NCBI RefSeq assembly: GCF_005402965.1 | Contig: NZ_BJCF01000016.1 | Coordinates: forward strand, 21,244 to 85,243 | Direction: 5' to 3' | Source: Dolichospermum planctonicum | GTDB lineage: Bacteria; Cyanobacteriota; Cyanobacteriia; Cyanobacteriales; Nostocaceae | Length of the DNA: 64,000 bases | Shown: piece by piece, positions 63,843-64,000 of the stretch | How positions within the stretch are numbered: the stretch's first letter is position 1 | Layout of the letters: every line of letters starts with the position of its first letter | The notes under the pieces: model-generated | Database searches by the model: none | Seen by the model: only the letters and a program-made list of their open reading frames with translations | Told to the model about the DNA's origin: nothing | Program-made: the position numbers and the translations under genes

Positions 63843-64000
63843 ATTCTTGTTTCAATTGTTACCAAGTCTGAGTAGAGGGTCATCTCTCCACAAGCGTTAT
63901 TAGTTTCCGTCCGCCCGACGGTACTTAAATGATAGCCAGTTTGTTTTAGTGCTTTAGTTAGAATGTTAATTGCAGCATTGTGGTCACGGTCAAGTATGCA
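63827..64000 (-). CDS. tnpB: IS200/IS605-family TnpB, C-terminal end (runs off window)
   Basis: The last 57 residues of a TnpB RNA-guided nuclease: CILDRDHNAAINILTKALKQ at the left edge of what is seen, containing the third RuvC aspartate and the RDHNAAINIL block, then a short tail ending RIPVPL. The rest of the gene is beyond the right edge. Near the stop is the right-end hairpin. Intactness cannot be judged from this fragment. Confidence 0.85.
   Translation of the reverse strand, partial: CILDRDHNAAINILTKALKQTGYHLSTVGRTETNNACGEMTLYSDLVTIETRIPVPL

Noticed and set aside
1..64000. tRNA or rRNA genes
   Set aside because: No T-arm GTTCGAATC-type segment with matching acceptor stems, and no rRNA-like blocks, were found in the gaps.

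Overview
The window looks like a chromosomal segment of a filamentous, heterocyst-type cyanobacterium (order Nostocales, plausibly the Anabaena/Dolichospermum/Aphanizomenon neighbourhood; genus is inference). The signs are: cytochrome b6f genes petG and petM, a membrane-linked c-type cytochrome, a LabA-like NYN gene, an XisH/XisI pair, a CBS/GAF/PAS light-sensor-like kinase, frequent GCGATCGC (HIP1) octamers, AT-rich DNA, and many heptanucleotide tandem repeats (STRRs) between genes. No rRNA, tRNA or CRISPR array was found.

Layout. 0-12.8 kb: the end of PEP synthase, a 1307-residue restriction-methylation fusion, a baeRF-like protein, aroK, a LapA-like membrane protein, a UbiX-family protein, an RNase R-type exoribonuclease, a conserved hypothetical and clpP. 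13-19.5 kb: a small membrane-protein ORF, then a minus-strand iron block (FTR1 permease, ferritin-like protein, helix-hairpin-helix lipoprotein, three small membrane proteins, two-domain multicopper oxidase). 19.8-22.6 kb: three nuclease-fold genes (Uma2; nuclease-TPR-Tudor fusion; XisH with XisI). 22.7-25.1 kb: a cobalt/nickel ECF transporter (cbiM-cbiQ-cbiO). 25.4-28.9 kb: a lipoprotein, a RecQ helicase, an isoaspartyl peptidase and a small Cys-rich DUF2256 gene. 29.2-32.4 kb: a large propeller/Calx-beta/RTX secreted protein. 32.5-43 kb: pyrD, a labA-like gene, leuA, a DUF29 gene, a solitary adenine methylase, an OmpR-type regulator and a MoeB-rhodanese fusion. 43.2-44 kb: a HEPN/MNT pair. 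44.4-49.8 kb: 5-formyl-THF cyclo-ligase and a sugar cluster (fcl, gmd, sugar-phosphate transferase, GT4). 50-55.6 kb: a CSP41b-like epimerase, a PirA-like small protein, a DUF3370 protein, hisH, rsmD, petG and a cytochrome c. 55.9-60.6 kb: a 1574-residue sensor kinase. 60.7-64 kb: murE, pdxA, petM and the 3' end of an IS605-type tnpB that runs off the window.

Most attractive leads: (1) the sensor kinase carries two GAF domains with cyanobacteriochrome-type cysteines (one a full DXCF plus CH pair); (2) the oxidase plus FTR1 block parallels a ferroxidase-permease iron uptake route, with possible palindromic operators; (3) a nuclease-TPR-Tudor fusion sits next to Uma2 and XisHI; (4) STRR heptamers have grown into gene ends and supply the last codons and stop of several genes; (5) several dispersed or nested palindromic elements, one of them in two copies 30 kb apart in opposite orientation. 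All functional names rest on motif reading by eye; no database search was run.
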